From NCBI RefSeq assembly GCF_051148895.1, contig NZ_CP154625.1, positions 2,542,001-2,606,000 on the forward strand: a stretch of DNA of 64,000 nt, given 5' to 3'. The position numbers and the translations under genes are program-made. This DNA comes from Terrisporobacter vanillatitrophus. GTDB taxonomy: Bacteria; Bacillota; Clostridia; Peptostreptococcales; Peptostreptococcaceae. A model generated the notes under the pieces. That model was not told the DNA's origin, ran no database searches, and saw only the letters and a program-made list of their open reading frames with translations. The stretch's first letter is position 1, and every line of letters starts with the position of its first letter. Positions 42,722-52,634 of this stretch are shown here, one piece after another.

Positions 42722-44533
42722 TTATTCAAATATCATTCCATCTACAAAATATTCTTGAAAATCTTGTCTTTTAGATAACTCTATATATGTGCATTTATCT
42801 ATTATCTCATTAGCTTTTTTTCTTTGTCCCTGTGATAATAAAATTTTTTTAGCACCAAATCCTGCACAATTACCAATAGACATAATTTTGCCCTTTAATT
42901 CTTTAGGTATCATACCTATTTCTAGACAACTTTGTACATTCATAAAGTTACCAAAGCCACCGCCAATGTACACATTTTCTATATCATCAAATGTTAAATT
43001 AGCTTCTTTCAACAATATATCTATACCTGCACTTATTGCTGCCTTAGCCAGCTGAACTTCCCTTATATCCTTTTGAGTTATTGATATTAAATCTTTATCT
43101 TCATTTTGTGCTAATATAAATTCTTTCATGCTATTATCAACAAAACGTAATTTCAATTTTTCATCATCTATTTCTTCTTCATCTAACAATCTTCCAGTTT
43201 CATCCATAATATTATATTTTAGAATTTGAGCTACAATATCTAAGACTCCAGATCCACATATTCCTATGGGATTAACATCTCCAATAGTTTCGTAAATTCT
43301 ATCTTTTCCTAAATCAACTTTACAAATTGCTCCTTTTACTCCACCAATACCATATTTTATGTTAGTTCCTTCAAATGCTGGTCCTGCTGCTGTAGAACAA
43401 GTTATAATTTTTTCCTTATTACCAATTGCCATTTCTCCATTAGTTCCCAAATCTAGCAATAGTGAATATTTATCATTATTCATTAAATTAGAAGATAATA
43501 TTCCTGATACTATATCACTTCCTACATAACTTGCAATACCTGGAACTATGCTTATTATTCCATTTATTTTTATACCTAGCTTAGTAGATTCAATATTTAA
43601 TTCTTCTGTAGTTACAGGAATGTAGGGTGCAAGAGCAATACTTTTACATGGTAAACCAAGTAATAAATGAATCATAGTTGTATTGCCTACAATTACCCCA
43701 TTATAAATATGTTCATGTTTAACATTGTTATTTTCACACAAAATATCTATCATATTATTTAATTGAGTAATAATGCTCTTTTGTAAGCAGTCTAACCCAT
43801 CATCTTTTTCCATTGTGAAATTAATTCTTGAAATTATATCTGCTCCATAGTTTCTTTGTTTATTTACTTGAGATATTACACCTACATCTTCTCCAGTAAC
43901 TAAATTTATCATATACATAGCAATTGTTGTTGTACCTATATCTATAGCTAATCCAAAACTACCATTAGATTTATCTTGTCCTTGTAAATCCAATAACTTA
44001 TTATCATAAATAGTTGCAGTTACCTTATAGTTTTCATTTTTTAATATTTCCTCTACCTTTGCTAAAAACTTTATATCAACCTCTAAGTTATTAATATTTA
44101 AAGAATCCATCAGTCTTTTATGACTGCTTCTTTGATCATCTAATGAAGGTTCACCTATTGTTAAATCTTCTTTTTTTATTATTGGATCAACTTCTAGCTT
44201 TTCTTCTATTCCATCAATTAAAACTTTCATATCATCTTTACTTGAAGGTATAATTATTTCCAAATCATTATTAATTTTTAATGTGCAAGACAATCTATAA
44301 CCTTCATCTAGTTTCTCTTTACTAATATGTTTTGTATCTTGACTTGAACAAGGAATGTTTTTACTTATTATTTTAACCTTACATTTTCCACACTTTCCTT
44401 TTCCATTACAGCTATTTTCTATAGTGATATCATTAGTTTTAAGAACATCCAATAAATTTTCATTTTTATTTGCTATAATTTCTTTAACTTTTCCAAATTC
44501 ATTTTTTACTAATAATTTATATTTATAATCCAT
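42722..44533 (-). CDS. RACo-like reductive activator of corrinoid protein (ASKHA + 2Fe-2S)
   Basis: A 603-residue protein. The N-terminal 2Fe-2S ferredoxin domain has cysteines 42, 48, 51 (SCNGKGKCGKCKV) and 83 (YRLSCTLKI). An ASKHA ATPase-like region follows, with GLAIDIGTTTIAMYMI near 196 (phosphate-binding loop) and CSTAAGPAFEGTNIKYGIGG near 388. Such DUF4445 proteins use ATP to reduce accidentally oxidised cob(II)alamin back to cob(I). It is at the 3' end of the corrinoid core block, downstream of the DUF2284 gene. Confidence 0.87.
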   Translation of the reverse strand: MDYKYKLLVKNEFGKVKEIIANKNENLLDVLKTNDITIENSCNGKGKCGKCKVKIISKNIPCSSQDTKHISKEKLDEGYRLSCTLKINNDLEIIIPSSKDDMKVLIDGIEEKLEVDPIIKKEDLTIGEPSLDDQRSSHKRLMDSLNINNLEVDIKFLAKVEEILKNENYKVTATIYDNKLLDLQGQDKSNGSFGLAIDIGTTTIAMYMINLVTGEDVGVISQVNKQRNYGADIISRINFTMEKDDGLDCLQKSIITQLNNMIDILCENNNVKHEHIYNGVIVGNTTMIHLLLGLPCKSIALAPYIPVTTEELNIESTKLGIKINGIISIVPGIASYVGSDIVSGILSSNLMNNDKYSLLLDLGTNGEMAIGNKEKIITCSTAAGPAFEGTNIKYGIGGVKGAICKVDLGKDRIYETIGDVNPIGICGSGVLDIVAQILKYNIMDETGRLLDEEEIDDEKLKLRFVDNSMKEFILAQNEDKDLISITQKDIREVQLAKAAISAGIDILLKEANLTFDDIENVYIGGGFGNFMNVQSCLEIGMIPKELKGKIMSIGNCAGFGAKKILLSQGQRKKANEIIDKCTYIELSKRQDFQEYFVDGMIFE

Positions 44534-44563
44534 AAAACTACCACCTTCTTATTTAGTACGATT

Positions 44564-45112
44564 CTATTCTATTAGAAAGCATCCCGTATATGCCAATGTA
44601 TTTGGACCATAATAATATTTTACATTATTATCAATACAAACCTGGCTAACTAACATGCCATATGCTTCCATAGAAGATAATATGTTTTTTGGAAATCTAC
44701 ATGGTTCATCTGGATAGGTACATATTTTGCACTTTATACAACTTCCAACTCCTAAAGAAAATACATTATCATATTCTTCTTTTAGTTCATCAGAAAACTT
44801 AAGAAAAAGATTTTTATGTTTTTTTTCTATTTCAACCATACTTTCAAAATCCATTGAGTCCTCTAATTCTCCAACAGTTTGAACAATTATTCCAACCTTA
44901 TATTTTTTTATTCTTTCTTCACATTCTTCTAAACTTCCACAACCTGGAGGACAAGCCCAGTTTTTATCGTACTGATTACATTTATTAGCTGCACACATCT
45001 CCCTAACTTCTGGCATGAGTTTTATTGTTGAGCAATCCAATTTAGCTGAAACTGAAAAACCCATATCTAAAGCTTTTTTTATAATTGAACCTAAATCTAC
45101 CAAATAATCCAC
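44564..45112 (-). CDS. DUF2284 metal-binding protein
   Basis: A 182-residue protein with many cysteines: CAANKCNQYDKNWACPPGCG (about 39-58) and CIKCKICTYPDEPCRFP (about 121-137). The latter looks like an iron-sulfur site. DUF2284 genes recur beside corrinoid methyltransferase systems, where they may assist electron delivery to, or assembly of, the activator. It lies between the activator and the corrinoid protein genes. Confidence 0.78.
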   Translation of the reverse strand: MDYLVDLGSIIKKALDMGFSVSAKLDCSTIKLMPEVREMCAANKCNQYDKNWACPPGCGSLEECEERIKKYKVGIIVQTVGELEDSMDFESMVEIEKKHKNLFLKFSDELKEEYDNVFSLGVGSCIKCKICTYPDEPCRFPKNILSSMEAYGMLVSQVCIDNNVKYYYGPNTLAYTGCFLIE

Positions 45113-45226
45113 CTCCTATATATTTCAAATAACGCTACAAAAATTGAATAAAGGAGCACTTATTATAATATTAAGCACTCCTCATATTCGTGGGTTTATA
45201 TTAAATTTTAGGATTCTACATACTTA

Positions 45227-45877
45227 TTAAGAAGCTATTGTATTAGATACAAATGATTTTGCAACTTGAGCTGCAGAAGCTGCATCTTCAGTATAAGCAT
45301 CTGCTCCAATTTCATCAGCAAATCCTTGAGTTATAGGAGCTCCTCCAACCATTATCTTTATTCTATCTCTTACATCTGAATCTAAAAGAGCTTTTACTGT
45401 ATCTTTCATAGCTGGCATAGTAGTTGTAAGCAACGCTGATACACAAACTATAGATACATCTTCATTTTCTTTTGTTGCACCAACAAATTTTTCTACAGGA
45501 ACATCTACCCCTAAGTCTATAACCTCAAATCCTGCACTTTCCATCATCATAGCAACTAAGTTTTTACCTATATCATGTAAGTCTCCTGCCACTGTCCCTA
45601 TTACTAGCTTACCAGCAGATACTGCATTATCTCCTGCAAGATGAGGTTTTAATACTTCCACACCCTTTTTCATAGCACGTGCAGCTACAAGCATTTCAGG
45701 CACAAATATTTCATTATTTTTAAATTTTTCACCTACTATACTCATTGCATCTATCATACCTTCGTTAAGTATTGCTACTGGGTCTAAGCCTTCATTTAAT
45801 GCTTCTTGTACTAATCCTCCTACTATTTTTGACTTTCCTGATTGCACTGCATTCGATACTTCTTGAATTTTAGACAT
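45227..45877 (-). CDS. Corrinoid (methyl-carrier) protein
   Basis: 216 residues from the ATG at 45877, preceded by AAGGGGGAA; the longer GTG start overlaps the ribosome site and is rejected. An N-terminal helical cap (VGGLVQEALNEGLDPVAILN) precedes the B12 domain: GDLHDIGKNLV holds the DxHxxG motif, with His101 as the expected lower ligand to cobalt. SALLTTTM (about 151-158) and VGGAPIT match the later Ser-x-Leu and GG motifs. It accepts a methyl group from the methyltransferases and hands it to the second methyltransferase. Confidence 0.9.
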   Translation of the reverse strand: MSKIQEVSNAVQSGKSKIVGGLVQEALNEGLDPVAILNEGMIDAMSIVGEKFKNNEIFVPEMLVAARAMKKGVEVLKPHLAGDNAVSAGKLVIGTVAGDLHDIGKNLVAMMMESAGFEVIDLGVDVPVEKFVGATKENEDVSIVCVSALLTTTMPAMKDTVKALLDSDVRDRIKIMVGGAPITQGFADEIGADAYTEDAASAAQVAKSFVSNTIAS

Positions 45878-45978
45878 CCAAAATTCCCCCTTAACCAAAT
45901 TTTATTTATATTTATAACCCTTATATTTAAAACACCACTTTTATGTAGTATTTATTGTGAACTAAAAATATGTAAAAA

Positions 45979-46794
45979 TTATGCTTTAACTTCTGCTAAT
46001 TTACCAATAAGCCCTTCTCTATATGCTCCTATATATTCTAAGCAATATTCGTCATTTTCAAGTAAGGCATCTGCTGCATATATCATACCTAACATATCTC
46101 TATTTGTAGGGTCAACTATAGCACTATCCATACCTGAATTCATTGCCAATACCATAAATGCTTGGTTAATATTTTTTCTAGCAGGTAATCCAAAAGAAAT
46201 ATTACTAAGTCCACTTGTAATATGTATAGTTGGATATTTTTCTTTTATTTGCCTACAGCACTCTACGAACATAGTTAATGCTTCTCCATCAGTGGCTAAT
46301 GTAACTACTAAAGGATCTATGTGTAATCTAGATGGGTCTATATTATATTCCTTTGCTTTTTCCATAATAGCTTCAAATACTTCCATTCTTCTTTCTACTG
46401 AGTCTGGTATCCCTCTATCATCACAAAGTAGTGCAACACATTCCCACTTTGTATCAGCAATAACAGGGAATATAACATCTATTTTATCCCCTTCTAATGA
46501 TACTGAGTTCACTAAACCTGGCTTATTACAAAACTTAAGTGCTTCTATACAAGAACGAGGGCTTGGACTATCAACACATATTGGAGTATCAGTAACTTCC
46601 TGAACTAAATCAATTAACCATTTTAAAGTCTCTACTTCTATCTCTTCTTTTACTGATGCGCAGACATCAATATATGTGGCATTAGAATCTGTTTGAATTT
46701 TAGCTCTATTTCTTATAAAATGTGCATCTCTTTCTTCTATAGCTTTCCCAACAACTGGTATTGAACCATTAATTTTTTCACCTATTATAATCAT
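45979..46794 (-). CDS. Methyltetrahydrofolate:corrinoid methyltransferase (MeTr/MT II)
   Basis: 271 residues from the ATG at 46794 (GGGGGG upstream). The DHPS-like TIM barrel starts MIIIGEKINGSIPVVGKAIE; ICVDSPSPRSCIEALKF (about 92-108) and RLHIDPLVVTLATDGEALTM (about 155-174) are pterin-binding segments. It transfers the methyl group from the corrinoid protein to tetrahydrofolate, linking demethylation to the Wood-Ljungdahl methyl branch. It is directly upstream of the corrinoid gene in the core operon. The match to MtvA/OdmD-like enzymes is by fold and context. Confidence 0.88.
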   Translation of the reverse strand: MIIIGEKINGSIPVVGKAIEERDAHFIRNRAKIQTDSNATYIDVCASVKEEIEVETLKWLIDLVQEVTDTPICVDSPSPRSCIEALKFCNKPGLVNSVSLEGDKIDVIFPVIADTKWECVALLCDDRGIPDSVERRMEVFEAIMEKAKEYNIDPSRLHIDPLVVTLATDGEALTMFVECCRQIKEKYPTIHITSGLSNISFGLPARKNINQAFMVLAMNSGMDSAIVDPTNRDMLGMIYAADALLENDEYCLEYIGAYREGLIGKLAEVKA

Positions 46795-46976
46795 TTTTAT
46801 CCCCCCCAACTATTTCTAATAAATAAAAATTTAATCATATATTTTACTCATTCATATAAACTAATCTAACTAACCACTTATATATTTCCATTTCTAACTA
46901 TTTACTAATATAATTGTATCATCTCAATTTTCATAAATAAATGCTACAACATTATTGATATTACAAAGGTTATTTC

Positions 46977-46989
46977 CTACAATATGTAG
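46977..46989. promoter_or_regulatory. Operator palindrome, site 2
   Basis: CTACA ATA TGTAG sits between the divergent core operon (methyltransferase II side) and PucR regulator 2. Same 5-3-5 geometry as the other CTACANNNTGTAG sites. Confidence 0.65.
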
Positions 46990-47014
46990 TAAGGTATAGT
47001 CAAGGAGGTGTTTT

Positions 47015-48559
47015 ATGAAAATTAGTCAAGAAATTTTAGGAAGACATTTAAAAGATTCTTTTAATTTTAAACAAAATTCAACATTATCATCAGACTTAAC
47101 ATTAGAAAGAGCAATGTTTTATAAAGATACTACTCAAAGTACACATAATAAAGTATACATAGGTTTTGGAAATAATTTTTCGTCATCAAATAATATAAAT
47201 ACTGACTGTTTTATCATAAGTATTGGTGAAATAAAAGATCAGTCATTTCTAGCTTCATACAAAGTGCTTGAATTCAATGAGCAAACTTCTTCCTTTTATT
47301 TATTCAACGAAATTCAAAAAATTTTTGATATATATGATAATTGGGAAAACAATTTACAAGAAGTATTAAACAATGGTAGCTCTTTAAAAGATATGTTAGA
47401 CTGGAGTTATGAAATTTTTAATAATCCAATCACGATTTTTTCAGCAGATTTTTCTTTAATTTCCTACTCTAGCATAATTGATACAGATCCAAGTCTAAAA
47501 CATTTATCTAATAATGACTTGGTTTATCGAGATAGTAATATTCTAAAACTGGATCCTGAGTTCAATAACCATAGAGATACGATTGGTGTGTTTACATATC
47601 CTGGTTATGACGCTGGTTTAGACGTCTTATGTATAAATATATTTGATCATGGAAGATATATATACCGAATAATTATATGTGAAAATATACATAAGTTTTA
47701 TCCTAGCGATAGTAGTTTACTTGAGTTTTTTTCCGCATATATAGATCTTATGATAAAAAAATTATATACCATAGATACTAATATGGGATATACCTTAGAT
47801 AATATTCTATATAAGGTTTTATCTGATGAAATTACAAATACTACTTTCATAAATCAAATGCTAAACGAATTTTATTGGTTTTCAAATCATTTATATTTCT
47901 GCATGAATATTAAAATCGGAGCATTAGATATACAGAATCTAACAATTAACTCCATATGCAAACAAATAGAATCGCTTATTCCTCATTCATGTTCTATTTT
48001 TTACAATAATGATATTGCTGTATTTATAAATCTTACTAAATTTAATGGTACAATACAGGATGTTATGAACAAATTTGTAGTATTACTTAGAGATAGTTAT
48101 TTAAAAGCTGGTGTTAGTAATATTTTTATAGGTTTATCTGAATTAAAATATAATTATTTACAAGCATGTATAGCCTTAAATATTGGTAGACGTTATAAAC
48201 CGTATAAATGGATTTATCATTTTGATGATATTGCTCCTTTTTATTTGGTAGAATGTTGTACAAAAGAGCTACCATCTAATTTAGTTTGCTCTAAAAAAAT
48301 ACTTACTCTTATAAACCATGATAAAAAATATGATACAGATTACTACAATACATTAAGAATTTATTTAGAAAATAACTTAAATGCAGTAAAATCATCCAAT
48401 GACCTTTTCATACATAGAAGTACATTTTTATATAGAATTCAAAAAATCAAAGAATTAATTAATATAGATTTTGATGACAAACAATCTCTTCTTTATTTTG
48501 CAATATCATTTAATATTTTAGAAATGTCAAACCTTGATTATTCTAACTATCAACAATAA
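47015..48559 (+). CDS. PucR-type regulator 2
   Basis: A 514-residue protein; RBS CAAGGAGG precedes the ATG. The C-terminal HTH is VKSSNDLFIHRSTFLYRIQK (about 465-484). The middle (IFDIYDNWENNLQEVLNNGS; KAGVSNIFIGLSELKYNYLQ) is shared with the other regulators. It is divergent from the corrinoid/methyltransferase II core operon, and a CTACANNNTGTAG palindrome lies between. It is therefore the likely regulator of the shared core. Confidence 0.8.
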   Translation: MKISQEILGRHLKDSFNFKQNSTLSSDLTLERAMFYKDTTQSTHNKVYIGFGNNFSSSNNINTDCFIISIGEIKDQSFLASYKVLEFNEQTSSFYLFNEIQKIFDIYDNWENNLQEVLNNGSSLKDMLDWSYEIFNNPITIFSADFSLISYSSIIDTDPSLKHLSNNDLVYRDSNILKLDPEFNNHRDTIGVFTYPGYDAGLDVLCINIFDHGRYIYRIIICENIHKFYPSDSSLLEFFSAYIDLMIKKLYTIDTNMGYTLDNILYKVLSDEITNTTFINQMLNEFYWFSNHLYFCMNIKIGALDIQNLTINSICKQIESLIPHSCSIFYNNDIAVFINLTKFNGTIQDVMNKFVVLLRDSYLKAGVSNIFIGLSELKYNYLQACIALNIGRRYKPYKWIYHFDDIAPFYLVECCTKELPSNLVCSKKILTLINHDKKYDTDYYNTLRIYLENNLNAVKSSNDLFIHRSTFLYRIQKIKELINIDFDDKQSLLYFAISFNILEMSNLDYSNYQQ

Positions 48560-48582
48560 TCAATTATATATAAATAAAAAAG

Positions 48583-48623
48583 TAGCTATCACAGTACCTA
48601 ATTATACATAACTCTGTGATAGC
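48583..48623. terminator. Convergent terminator
   Basis: AGCTATCACAG pairs with CTGTGATAGCT around a 19-nt loop. It ends PucR 2 and methyltransferase 2. Confidence 0.7.
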
Positions 48624-48637
48624 TCTTTCAACTTAAA

Positions 48638-49729
48638 TTAAAATATATAATTTTTTAAATCACTATAGTATTGGCGTGATAATTTATACAATTCTTTTAA
48701 AAATCGTTCATCTGATGTCATAGATAGTACAAATACTCTTAAATTTTTATATTTATTAAAAAAGTCTTGAGTTAATTGTTTTACTTCTTCATCACTCATA
48801 GTTGGTAATATAACTGGAGATATAACTATCATTGCAAGATTTTCACCATATTTTTCAGATAAAGTAGCTATATCATTAAGATCCTGACCCCACCACATAT
48901 CTATTCCTATTTCCACCATATAAGGGACAAATTTTTCAATTTTACCACAACTATGAAGCTGAAATTTCATTCCCCTTCTGTGGCATGAATCAACTATTCT
49001 CTTCATATATGGTAAAATCATTTCTTTTAAAGTATCTGAAGAAAAGAATGTTGAATTTTGAGTTCCCCAGTCATCATGCATTAGAATTATATCTGGATTA
49101 TAATAAGTTTTAAATCTATCAATTACTTTATCATATAAATCGCATAGCTTATCAAATAAATCATGTACATATTCTTTTTCATCTTCATCAATTAGCGCTA
49201 TAGCTGCATTTTCTACATCCATTAATGAAATTAAACGCTCCCAAAATCCACAAAGCATACAACATTCTAACAAACGATCTTTATCAAACCAATTTTCATT
49301 TGCTTTTGCACTATTTTCCCAGTCATAAGAACTTATATTTGGAAATTCAATAACTTCTTTCCACTTTGAAATATCTTTTAACTTAGGATTTCCTGGTTTT
49401 ACGGTTGCTCCACCTACAGTTTCTACATAAACCCAATCTAAATCAAACCATCCTTTTCCACTAAAATCTTTAGGTCCTAGTATTTCTTCTCCATCTTGAA
49501 CAAGGCCACATACTACATTATCTGGCATAATTCTAGGTCTCATTGATTGAATGTCTGAGTATAAAGGCATCCAATAAGGAACTTTTTTATTTAAAAACAT
49601 TTCGAAGTTTTCTTTTTGAGTAATTGGAGTATTTAGTTTTGGCATATACAAGAATCCTGGCATTTGAAATACATTCGTACACGAACCTGTAATTTTTAAT
49701 TCATTTTCTTCAAATTTAACATTATTCAT
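48638..49729 (-). CDS. UroD/MtaA-fold corrinoid methyltransferase 2
   Basis: A 363-residue UroD-superfamily protein. HDDWGTQNSTFFSS (about 222-235) and FQLHSCGKIEKFVPYM (about 262-277) contain the DD.GT and HxCG metal-site motifs. An N-terminal extension of about 40 residues (TGSCTNVFQMPGFLYMPKLN) precedes the usual start, as in methyltransferases 4 and 5. A likely C-terminal Cys ligand is not seen where MtaA has it (VFVLSMTSDERF here). It is followed on minus by nothing and lies next to regulator 3. Confidence 0.8.
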   Translation of the reverse strand: MNNVKFEENELKITGSCTNVFQMPGFLYMPKLNTPITQKENFEMFLNKKVPYWMPLYSDIQSMRPRIMPDNVVCGLVQDGEEILGPKDFSGKGWFDLDWVYVETVGGATVKPGNPKLKDISKWKEVIEFPNISSYDWENSAKANENWFDKDRLLECCMLCGFWERLISLMDVENAAIALIDEDEKEYVHDLFDKLCDLYDKVIDRFKTYYNPDIILMHDDWGTQNSTFFSSDTLKEMILPYMKRIVDSCHRRGMKFQLHSCGKIEKFVPYMVEIGIDMWWGQDLNDIATLSEKYGENLAMIVISPVILPTMSDEEVKQLTQDFFNKYKNLRVFVLSMTSDERFLKELYKLSRQYYSDLKNYIF

Positions 49730-49824
49730 TTTAACCTCTCCTTAGATATATTTTCTTACCTAAATTGTAAATAAGTGAAGGTTATAGGTATATGCTTAAA
49801 ATAATCTTTTTTTGTTCTTCAAAA

Positions 49825-49839
49825 ACTACAATTTGTAGT
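49825..49839. promoter_or_regulatory. Operator palindrome, site 3
   Basis: ACTACAATTTGTAGT, the same core as site 1, in the promoter region of methyltransferase 2 (ATG at 49729). Confidence 0.7.
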
Positions 49840-49848
49840 ACTAATTCT

Positions 49849-51355
49849 TTATATATCATTCATTAAATAGAACGATATCATTAAATGCAGTACTATATTA
49901 AAATCATCTAAATCAAAGTAACTTACCGAGTTGATTTTATTCAATCTAGCTAATAATGTACTTCTATGTATATATAAATCATCTGCTGTTTTACTAGCAT
50001 TAAATTTATTTTTTATAAAAGTATACAATGTTGTACATAACTCTGTATTATTTTCAGTATCGTATTTTTTTAAACTCAGTAATCCATGCGGCACAATTTG
50101 TTCTATATTAAATTCTCTTATACATTGATTCATTAAATATTTTACTTTGTAGTCTTCAAACCTATAACACCATAAATTTTTATCAATTATGTTCCCCATA
50201 AAAAGTGCCCTATTTGCTTGCTTAAAATATGCATTTAAATCAAGAATATTATCAAATATGTTACTCACTCCAGCTTTGCATAAATTTTCTCTCAAAATAG
50301 TTGATAGTTCTTGTCTTAAGTTATTTTTTATTTTTTTAGAAACTTTATTATAATTTATAACCCATATAATTGAAGTTTCATATTCAATAGCACAAGTACC
50401 ATCGTAAGAAAATTCTAAATATGTACAAAAGTATAAGGATGATATAGAAATAGAATCACTAATAAGTTTATTAATTTTTATTACTTGATAGAAATCATTT
50501 TTTTTCCAATTATATTCTTCTAGTATATTATCAATATTGAAATTATTATATTCTAACTTATTAAATAAAAGAGACTTTAATAGTCTATGAAATTCATCCT
50601 CGTTAGTTGTATTTCTCAACATTTGTAAATTTCTCTGATACATTTCTTCTATTCTGCTACATAAATTTTGAAATAAAATATAATCGCCTTTACTTAACTC
50701 AAATCCATTTACATATGCTATTAATCTAGCTTCATATTTTCCATTTTGAAATATATTAAAACAAATAAAGTTTTCCTCATTCAAAGTGTAATTAAATATT
50801 CCATCTATAGAATATGCTTCTTTAAAGTCTTTTTCTAATATCATTTTATTTATTTCATCTAAAGGTGCTATTTTTTGGTACTTTTTAAAAAATAAATCAT
50901 CACTTTTTGCTATTACAAATAAATCTTTATCTATTAATTGCATATGGAATGGTAAAATATCTTTTGTAACTTCAAATATTTTCGACACATCCATACTTGA
51001 ATAAATGATATTTGTTATTTTTTCATCCCACGATTTAATTTTATTAAAAATAAGTTGCAAAAAATTAAATAATTCAAATATATCTATTTTAAAAGGCACA
51101 TATATTATATTACATAAATTATTTTTATAATTTTTTTCTGGCCTTCCAATACAAATAAAATTCATTTTTTATTTTATATTCATTATAAAGCTCTAATTGA
51201 TTTGATTTTATTATATACACATAATTTTCCATCAACTTATCTTCAGTAAAAAATAAATAACCATCTATCTGATTTTTATTAAAATTATTGATATTAGTTT
51301 CAATATTATATTTTTTTGCTAAAAAATCATATAATATGCTCATCTCTATTTTCAC
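49849..51355 (-). pseudogene. PucR-type regulator 3 with single-base frameshift
   Basis: Codons from 51355 read MKIEMSILYDFLAKKYNIET to KSNQLELYNEYKIKNEFYLY, then a stop. A second frame continues as FICIGRPEKNYKN and matches the other regulators throughout to the HTH KTADDLYIHRSTLLARLNK. The switch falls in a run of six A near 51165: losing one A restores a single 514-residue protein. Either a real inactivation, a sequencing error or a slippage-prone phase switch. Confidence 0.78.
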
Positions 51356-51518
51356 AAATCCCCCTCCTCATATTAGTTATATTACTTATTATAATAGCAA
51401 TTAATAGGAAAATTTGAGCAAGTATATAATATTATTTTTTTGTTAAAAATAATTATTCTACGATATGAAGTAAAAATCAAAAATAAGTATAGTGTTTCAT
51501 TTATAAATTAGAAATAAA

Positions 51519-51548
51519 AAAGATATCGCACTTATTTAGCACGATATC
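51519..51548 (-). terminator. Terminator of the 54906-51589 operon
   Basis: GATATCG pairs with CGATATC around a 16-nt loop; TTTTTT follows on minus. Confidence 0.65.
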
Positions 51549-51588
51549 CATGTAAAGTCAGAAATACTTCTACTTATAAACTCATTCT

Positions 51589-52584
51589 TTAGTTACATTT
51601 TATAGAAAAATATTTTTCATTTAGTTTATTTATTTCATCCATTATAATATCATTTACGCCTGGGAATATACTTCCTTCTCCACCATATGTTAAACAAGGT
51701 ATATACATCCCGCCCTCTGAATATTCTTCACAAGCACGTTGAACTTCCTTTCTTACTACATCTTCATCAATATTTAATTTATCAACAACAGAAGCATCAA
51801 TACCACCCATTAGAGTTAATTTATAATCAGTATCTTTTTTAATTTGTTGTATATCATTTTCTGGTAATACACCCTGCCAAATATCTATGCCTACATCTAC
51901 CATGTCTTTAACTATAGGTTGACAATAGCTATCTGCATGATGCATTGCAATTATATTATTTTCTTTCATCTTGCCGTAAATTCTTCTATATGGTTCTTTA
52001 AAAAATTCTCTCCATGTATTCGGATTCATAAATAAACTTCTTTTTGAGCCCCAGTCATCATGAAACATTATTACATCAGGTTGAAGATTATCTATTAATA
52101 ATTGTAAATATGTTAACTTGTATTCAGTAATATATTCTATAAGTTCATGCATTGATTCTGGCTCCATCAATAAGTTAACTAATGCATCTTCAAACCCCAT
52201 AAGATAATGGCATTGTTCAAATAGACCTGTAGCCATTAATGCCATTACATATTTGCCTTCTTCATGTATTTTTCTTGCTTCTTCTTTTACAGGTTCCCAA
52301 TCATATTCATAATTTGCTATATCAGGCGCTTTCACATATTTTTTCCATTCAGTTATATCAGGACATACTTTAGTTTCCTCATTAATTATAGGCATAGGTC
52401 CTGGCTCATTTTCTCCCCAAAATACTGTTACTCCCCAATAATCTTTTATTTGCTTACCTGGTATAGCATTAAATATTTTCCCTAATATTGGATCGAAAAC
52501 TTGTCTAAAAGGTTCCCACTCATTTACAAAAGCGTCTGGTTTATCATTTTTTATTGTTTTTAAAACATTCTCTCTTAAATCCAT
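51589..52584 (-). CDS. UroD/MtaA-fold corrinoid methyltransferase 3
   Basis: 331 residues. HDDWGSKRSLFM (about 175-186) and HHADSYCQPIVKDM (about 215-228) are the active-site segments. Like methyltransferase 1 and unlike the other four, it has HHxDxYC in place of HSCG, and a C-terminal YIPCLTYGGEGSIFPGVNDI. It is the last gene of a three-gene minus-strand operon (methyltransferase 4, MFS transporter, this gene), so it probably acts on the compound that transporter imports. Confidence 0.82.
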   Translation of the reverse strand: MDLRENVLKTIKNDKPDAFVNEWEPFRQVFDPILGKIFNAIPGKQIKDYWGVTVFWGENEPGPMPIINEETKVCPDITEWKKYVKAPDIANYEYDWEPVKEEARKIHEEGKYVMALMATGLFEQCHYLMGFEDALVNLLMEPESMHELIEYITEYKLTYLQLLIDNLQPDVIMFHDDWGSKRSLFMNPNTWREFFKEPYRRIYGKMKENNIIAMHHADSYCQPIVKDMVDVGIDIWQGVLPENDIQQIKKDTDYKLTLMGGIDASVVDKLNIDEDVVRKEVQRACEEYSEGGMYIPCLTYGGEGSIFPGVNDIIMDEINKLNEKYFSIKCN

Positions 52585-52634
52585 TATTATTTACCCCTTT
52601 ATATTTATTAAACTATTTCTTATTAAATTTACTT

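Noticed and set aside
46810..47014. Cobalamin riboswitch before the corrinoid core operon
   Set aside because: The gap is about 200 bp and lacks the B12-box pattern; only the CTACANNNTGTAG dyad stands out.
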